9,114 bases of DNA from DASXRU01 sp039933315 (lineage in GTDB: Bacteria; Acidobacteriota; Blastocatellia; Pyrinomonadales; Pyrinomonadaceae): contig JBDTOI010000161.1 of the NCBI GenBank assembly GCA_039933315.1, positions 1 through 9,114 of the forward strand. The letters are read 5' to 3'. Made by a program: the position numbers and the translations under genes. The notes under the pieces are model-generated. The model saw only the letters and a list, made by a program, of their open reading frames with translations. It searched no databases and was not told where the DNA came from. Shown here in pieces: positions 5,643-9,114 of this stretch; position 1 is the first letter of the stretch, and each line of letters begins with the position of its first letter.

Positions 5643-6728
5643 TTATTCCACCGCCACAGCGCGATATCGAGCGACTGGTTCGCTTTCGAGAGCTGGAGCG
5701 ATTGGCTCGGCAGCGCTGGAAGCCACGTGCCCGTTGTTCTCCGGCTGCGTTTGCGCCTTTTCGTTCACATAGGTAAGCCACGGTCCGGGGGGCTGATGCT
5801 CGCCCGAGGTAATCTCGAAAAACCTCTTCTGAATCTGGGTGGTGATCTTTCCGCGCCCGCCCTCGCCAACCGTGATCCGATCCACGGATCGGATTGGCGT
5901 GATCTCGGCGGCCGTGCCGCTGAAGAACAGCTCGTCGGCAACATATAACGCGGCTCGCTGAACGGTGCGCTCTTTTACAGTGATTCCCAGCTCGTGGCAG
6001 ATTTGGATTACGCTGTCGCGAGTGATGCCAGGCAGAATTGAGGACGAGAGCGGCGGCGTGATTACCACATCGCCGGCCACCAGGAAGATGTTCTCGCCGG
6101 AACCTTCGGACACGTAACCGCGATCGTCGAGTGCGATGCCCTCGGCATAGCCGTTCAGCAACGCCTCCATCTTAATCAGTTGCGAGTTCATGTAGTTGGC
6201 GCCGCTCTTGGCCATGGCCGGCATTGAGTTAGGCGTCAGGCGGTTCCAGGTGGACACACAAACATCCACGCCTTTTTCAATAGCTTCGTCACCGAGATAT
6301 TTTCCCCAATCCCACGCGCCTATGTAGCAGGCCAGCGGATTCGGAAAGGGATTTACGCCGAAGGCTGGATTGGCTTCGTCCAGGCTGCGGAAAAGAATTG
6401 GGCGTACGTAGCATTGTTTCAATCCGCTGCGCCGGACTAGTTCCACCGAAGCATCAACGAAGTCATCCAGCTTCCACTTATGATCCATGCGATAGATCTT
6501 CGCGGAGTTCAGGAACCGCTGCATATGTTCGCGCAAACGAAAAATTGCCGGACCACGTTTGGTGGCGTAGCACCGGATACCCTCAAACACGCTGGAGCCG
6601 TAGTGCAAAACGTGCGACATAACGTGGACTCGCGCCTCGTCCCATTTAATGAACTCACCGTCGTGCCAGACGATGTCGGCAATGCGCGGGGTAACCACGT
6701 TCTTCGCTTTTGCGTCTGTGGGAAACAT
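5643..6728 (-). CDS. ilvE: Branched-chain amino acid aminotransferase
   Basis: This 361-residue PLP-dependent fold-IV aminotransferase reversibly transfers the amino group between glutamate and the 2-keto acids of leucine, isoleucine and valine, in the cytoplasm. Seen in order: HYGSSVFEGIR (42-52), PAMAKSGANYMNS (170-182) with the PLP lysine Lys174, GYVSEGSGENIF (204-215) with the cofactor-contact Glu208, SSSILPGITRD (228-238) and SGTAAEITPIRSVD (270-283). These track E. coli IlvE almost residue for residue. The start ATG at 6728 is preferred over the in-frame TTG at 6758 because an AAAGGAG ribosome binding site (6739-6745, minus strand) lies inside the TTG extension. Beyond the usual end at WLTYVNEK (317-324) the protein carries about 37 extra residues rich in Ala, Glu and Pro, not found in E. 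coli IlvE. It is monocistronic and divergent from the dipeptidase gene; D-amino-acid or aminodeoxychorismate activity is unlikely given the match. Confidence 0.95.
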   Translation of the reverse strand: MFPTDAKAKNVVTPRIADIVWHDGEFIKWDEARVHVMSHVLHYGSSVFEGIRCYATKRGPAIFRLREHMQRFLNSAKIYRMDHKWKLDDFVDASVELVRRSGLKQCYVRPILFRSLDEANPAFGVNPFPNPLACYIGAWDWGKYLGDEAIEKGVDVCVSTWNRLTPNSMPAMAKSGANYMNSQLIKMEALLNGYAEGIALDDRGYVSEGSGENIFLVAGDVVITPPLSSSILPGITRDSVIQICHELGITVKERTVQRAALYVADELFFSGTAAEITPIRSVDRITVGEGGRGKITTQIQKRFFEITSGEHQPPGPWLTYVNEKAQTQPENNGHVASSAAEPIAPALESEPVARYRAVAVE

Positions 6729-6827
6729 GTGTTTCGGTCTCCTTTTGACATCGCGCAAAGGCCAGGTGGCGCGACGTGTTTGAGTTACGGTTTGCAGAAA
6801 TGGTGGAAGAGTAGCTGTTGCATCGGG

Positions 6828-6854
6828 GCATGTCCGCTTACTTCGGGAACATGC
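6828..6854. promoter_or_regulatory. Possible operator: short inverted repeat between divergent genes
   Basis: GCATGT (6828-6833) and ACATGC (6849-6854) form an inverted repeat with 15 bases between the arms, about 100 bp upstream of ilvE. The 21-bp centre-to-centre distance would suit a dimeric regulator on one DNA face, but six-base arms can arise by chance and no known operator is recognised. Confidence 0.25.
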
Positions 6855-6915
6855 GTAAGACGATCATTAGAATAACGCACAATAGCGTAAATTTGCGGCG
6901 TATGGCAAGCCGCGC

Positions 6916-6945
6916 TTGATCCTTTTAAAGACGCCCGCGTACTAT
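6916..6945 (+). promoter_or_regulatory. Sigma-70-like promoter candidate for the dipeptidase gene
   Basis: TTGATC (6916-6921) and TACTAT (6940-6945) are separated by 18 bases. The expected transcript start is near 6952, essentially at the first possible ATG (6951). If this promoter is used, translation would be leaderless or would begin at the second ATG (6966). Confidence 0.4.
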
Positions 6946-6950
6946 CGCGC

Positions 6951-8267
6951 ATGCTTTGGCAATTGATGAAAACGAGCAATCGGTTTTGCTTTCCTGCGAG
7001 TGTCCGCCGTCGGGCATTTTGGGCCTTCGTTTTCATAGCTCTGACAACAATTATTACTTTCGGTAACAGTTGTAATATGAAAAAAACTGAATATAAGGAC
7101 TCGCATCACTCTAATGATACGAACAAAGCGGGGGGCTCGTTCGGAGATCCCCGGACTGTTCACCGGCGGGCCATCGCTATCGACCTGCATGCGGACAGCA
7201 TCCAGCGCGCCCTCGACGAGGGGTTGGATCTGGGACAGCGCTTGCCAGACGGCCACTTCGATTCGGTGCGCGCCAAAGAGGGAGGCCTCGATGCGCAGTT
7301 CTTTTCCATCTGGGTGGAGCCGGCATTGTTCGGTGGCGGCGGTTCGAGTGCAATGGAACGGGCGGACAAGCAGATTGCTGCGGTGCGGACACTAACGGAA
7401 CGCTATCCGGACACCTGGGAGCTGGCCACGACCGCCGCGAATGTTCGGAGTGCCGCCGCCGCCGGGAAACTGGCGGCCTTAATGGGATTGGAAGGCGGAT
7501 ATGCCATCGATGAACGGCTGGAGAATGTTGAGCGCTATTACAAACTGGGCGTGCGCTACATGTCCCCGGCATGGAGTGTATCGACCAGTTGGGCGGGCTC
7601 GAGCGGTGATGAAGTGGGACGCACGCGCGGGTTGAACGATTTTGGCAAACAGGTTGTGCGCGAGATGAATCGCCTGGGCATGATGGTGGATGTTTCGCAC
7701 GTTTCCGACCCCACTTTCTGGGACATCGTGAACACTTCGACGAAGCCGGTTATTGCTACTCATTCAGCCTGCCGCGCGATCGCCAACGTCCCGCGAAATC
7801 TGGACGACAAGATGATTCGGGCACTGGCAAAGACCGGCGGCGTCGTGTGCGTTATCTTTTATCCCGAACATATCGAACCGGGTTGGAGTGAAAAGAAGAA
7901 AAGGGTGGACGCCGAGATTGCGTCGCTGGTGGAGCGCGCTTCTCGCGAGGCGAAAGGGGATGTTGCGCAAAAGAAGCTGGCCCGCGATCGCGTGCGTCGC
8001 GACGAGTATGCGAAGCGTCTGCCCCCGGTCAGTATTTCGCGAATTGTCGATCACATCGTTCACATCGTTAAGCTGGTGGGCATCGACCATGTCGGCATGG
8101 GCTCAGATTTTGATGGCGTCCAGGCTCTGCCGGCTGAGTTGCAGTCGGTAGCCGATTTGCCAAACTTAACGGCGGAGCTCTTGCGGCGCGGTTATTCCGA
8201 AAGCGATGTGGAAAAGATCCTGGGCGGAAACGTTCTTCGGATGATGGAACAGGTCGAGAAACATTAG
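6951..8267 (+). CDS. Membrane dipeptidase (renal dipeptidase family, peptidase M19)
   Basis: This is a zinc dipeptidase of up to 438 residues, exported and probably membrane- or envelope-bound, splitting dipeptides (in some relatives those with a D-residue at the second position). The dinuclear metal site is complete: AIDLHAD (His80, Asp82), GLEGGYA (Glu181, bridging), VDVSH (His250), ATHSACR (His271) and GSDFDG (Asp386). The N-terminus has a basic stretch (RRR, 19-21), a hydrophobic segment AFWAFVFIALTTIITFG, then NSC at 39-41. This is a signal peptide, perhaps with a poor lipobox. A charged helical insert rich in Lys, Arg and Glu spans 313-352, before the last metal ligand. ATG 6951 is the longest start; ATG 6966 keeps the signal peptide and fits the promoter better. 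Neither has a clear ribosome binding site. Divergent from ilvE; a link to peptide scavenging or wall-peptide turnover is inference. Confidence 0.92.
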   Translation: MLWQLMKTSNRFCFPASVRRRAFWAFVFIALTTIITFGNSCNMKKTEYKDSHHSNDTNKAGGSFGDPRTVHRRAIAIDLHADSIQRALDEGLDLGQRLPDGHFDSVRAKEGGLDAQFFSIWVEPALFGGGGSSAMERADKQIAAVRTLTERYPDTWELATTAANVRSAAAAGKLAALMGLEGGYAIDERLENVERYYKLGVRYMSPAWSVSTSWAGSSGDEVGRTRGLNDFGKQVVREMNRLGMMVDVSHVSDPTFWDIVNTSTKPVIATHSACRAIANVPRNLDDKMIRALAKTGGVVCVIFYPEHIEPGWSEKKKRVDAEIASLVERASREAKGDVAQKKLARDRVRRDEYAKRLPPVSISRIVDHIVHIVKLVGIDHVGMGSDFDGVQALPAELQSVADLPNLTAELLRRGYSESDVEKILGGNVLRMMEQVEKH

Positions 8268-8289
8268 TGGCAGTGGGCTGCATTCCCTT

Positions 8290-8453
8290 GCGGCTCCGCC
8301 GCCGCACAGTGCGGTAAGGCTCCGCCTTACCGTGGACCACACTTTAGGAAATCAGGAGGCTACGCCTCCAATTCAGGGGAGGCGCAGCCTCTTATCTAAG
8401 ATTGAGCTTTCCGGAAAGGCGCAGCCTTCCTGCACTGTGCGCCGGCATAGCCG
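8290..8453. repeat. Array of six GGC-N3-GCC hairpins, in three pairs
   Basis: Six small palindromes with a GGC-NNN-GCC core are centred at 8296, 8322, 8362, 8385, 8422 and 8448. Loops are TCC, TCC, TAC, GCA, GCA and ATA. Stem lengths vary; the longest is GGTAAGGC/GCCTTACC at 8313-8331, which extends to 9 bp. Centre spacings of 26, 40, 23, 37 and 26 bp group them as three close pairs. An imperfect inverted repeat (8299-8312 against 8432-8445, 13 of 14 matching) brackets the inner four, and CTTTCCGGAAAG at 8407-8418 is a separate 12-bp palindrome. There is no T-run, so it is not a standard intrinsic terminator for the dipeptidase gene. It may be a non-coding repeat element or a structured mRNA segment between the dipeptidase and nfo. 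Confidence 0.75.
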
Positions 8454-8486
8454 CAGAAGTAACGCCCGAGCTAACACGCAAGAGAG

Positions 8487-9114
8487 ATGGTGACTGACAC
8501 TCTCAAATACAAGCGGCCCAGGTTTGGTTTCCACGCGCCCATCACTGGTGGTCTGCACAATGCCTTAATCAAATCGAAAGAGCTGGGTTGCGATACGGTG
8601 CAAATCTTTTCGCGCAACCCGCGCGGCTGGATGGCCAAACCACTTTCGAGCGAAGACATCAAGCGGTTCAAATCGGTGCGCCGCAAAACAAAAATCTCAC
8701 CGGTCGTCATTCACGCTAACTATCTAATAAACCTCGCCGCGACAAACCTTGAGATGCGGGAAAAGTCTATCGCCTCATTTCGCGAAGAGGTGCAGCGCGG
8801 AATCATGCTCGGCGCTAATTATTTGGTGTTTCATCCCGGCAGCGCGCGCGGCGCCTGCGAGGCAGACGGCATTGCCACCTGCGCAGAGAGCTTAAAGATC
8901 GCCTGCGCCGGACTTAACCTCGGCTCGTTTCGCATCCTCCTGGAGAACACTGCCGGGCAGGGCGAATGCATTGGCCATCGTTTCGAGCACCTGGCGGCAA
9001 TAATGAAGGCCTGTCCGGAGTTGCGGCTGGGCGTTTGTCTGGATACGGCCCATGCCTTCACGGCCGGATACGACTTGAGAGACGAGGATGGACTGAGGGC
9101 AATGATTCAGTCGC
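8487..9114 (+). CDS. nfo: Endonuclease IV (AP endonuclease), 5' part
   Basis: The first 209 codons of a gene leaving the right edge are present; the usual protein has about 280-300 residues, so roughly two thirds is seen. The product cuts DNA 5' of abasic sites and removes 3'-blocking groups in base excision repair, using a trinuclear zinc centre in a TIM barrel. Visible motifs are FGFHAPITGGLHNAL (13-27), GCDTVQIFSRNPRGW (34-48), VIHANYLINLA (74-84, zinc ligand His76), YLVFHPGSA (112-120, His116), LLENTAGQG (151-159, Glu153) and VCLDTAHAFTAGYD (183-196, Asp186 and His189). These correspond to E. coli Nfo His69, His109, Glu145, Asp179 and His182. The start ATG at 8487 (GTG follows directly) is preceded only by a weak AGAGAG. 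It follows the hairpin array and is probably transcribed from within the 219-bp gap after the dipeptidase gene, where no promoter could be assigned. Confidence 0.93.
   Translation, partial: MVTDTLKYKRPRFGFHAPITGGLHNALIKSKELGCDTVQIFSRNPRGWMAKPLSSEDIKRFKSVRRKTKISPVVIHANYLINLAATNLEMREKSIASFREEVQRGIMLGANYLVFHPGSARGACEADGIATCAESLKIACAGLNLGSFRILLENTAGQGECIGHRFEHLAAIMKACPELRLGVCLDTAHAFTAGYDLRDEDGLRAMIQS

Noticed and set aside
6729..6758. TTG at 6758 as the ilvE start
   Set aside because: The extension contains the AAAGGAG ribosome binding site of the ATG at 6728 and matches nothing in the IlvE family.
6862..6890. A minus-strand promoter for ilvE (TTTACG with TAATGA, 16-base spacing)
   Set aside because: Both hexamers are poor matches and several equally weak alternatives occur nearby, so none can be preferred.
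7177..7572. Minus-strand open frame of 131 codons opposite the dipeptidase gene
   Set aside because: Composition is Pro, Arg and Ser rich, as expected from the antisense of a GC-rich gene, with no family motif.

Overview
The window reads as a chromosomal segment of a moderately GC-rich, Gram-negative-type bacterium, most likely an acidobacterium (Blastocatellia/Pyrinomonadaceae-like). This rests on recalled family features, not a search: an ECF-type sigma factor of the TIGR02999/PF07638 kind overlaps a Ser/Thr kinase whose N-terminus (MTPERWQQVEEVLQGAL) is the extension typical of acidobacterial kinases, and the surroundings are ordinary housekeeping genes (pilT, ilvE, an M19 dipeptidase and nfo).

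Layout. Positions 1-332 (+) hold the 3' end of an AlkP-superfamily hydrolase gene. It converges with a secreted lytic transglycosylase gene (366-1190, -). The 291-bp gap up to 1481 is repeat-rich: a 90-bp REPIN-like element (1215-1304) made of two hairpins in inverted orientation, then a 40-bp-period direct repeat (1338-1410). From 1482 to 2111 (+) lies a TIGR02999-type sigma factor gene interrupted by one in-frame TAG at 1701-1703 where relatives usually carry glutamine. It overlaps by 11 bp the gene for a membrane Ser/Thr kinase (2101-4104, +). A strong intrinsic terminator (4124-4148) separates this block from pilT (4187-5359, -). Then come a second terminator (5592-5617), ilvE (5643-6728, -), the divergent M19 membrane dipeptidase (6951-8267, +), a 165-bp array of six small GGC-N3-GCC palindromes (8290-8453), and the 5' part of nfo (endonuclease IV, 8487 to the window end, +).

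The part most worth attention is 366-4104. The kinase has an intact Hanks-type catalytic domain, one transmembrane helix and then a complete periplasmic lytic-transglycosylase-like domain that keeps its catalytic glutamate. That C-terminal domain is clearly paralogous to the separate secreted transglycosylase encoded divergently 0.9 kb away; the last 24 aligned residues share 20 identities. The arrangement suggests a cell-wall sensing or remodelling module: a sigma factor, a kinase carrying a peptidoglycan-active ectodomain, and a free copy of the same enzyme. The amber codon in the sigma gene means that arm is broken, suppressed or a sequencing error. The rest of the window is ordinary metabolism, motility and DNA repair and has no evident link to the module.
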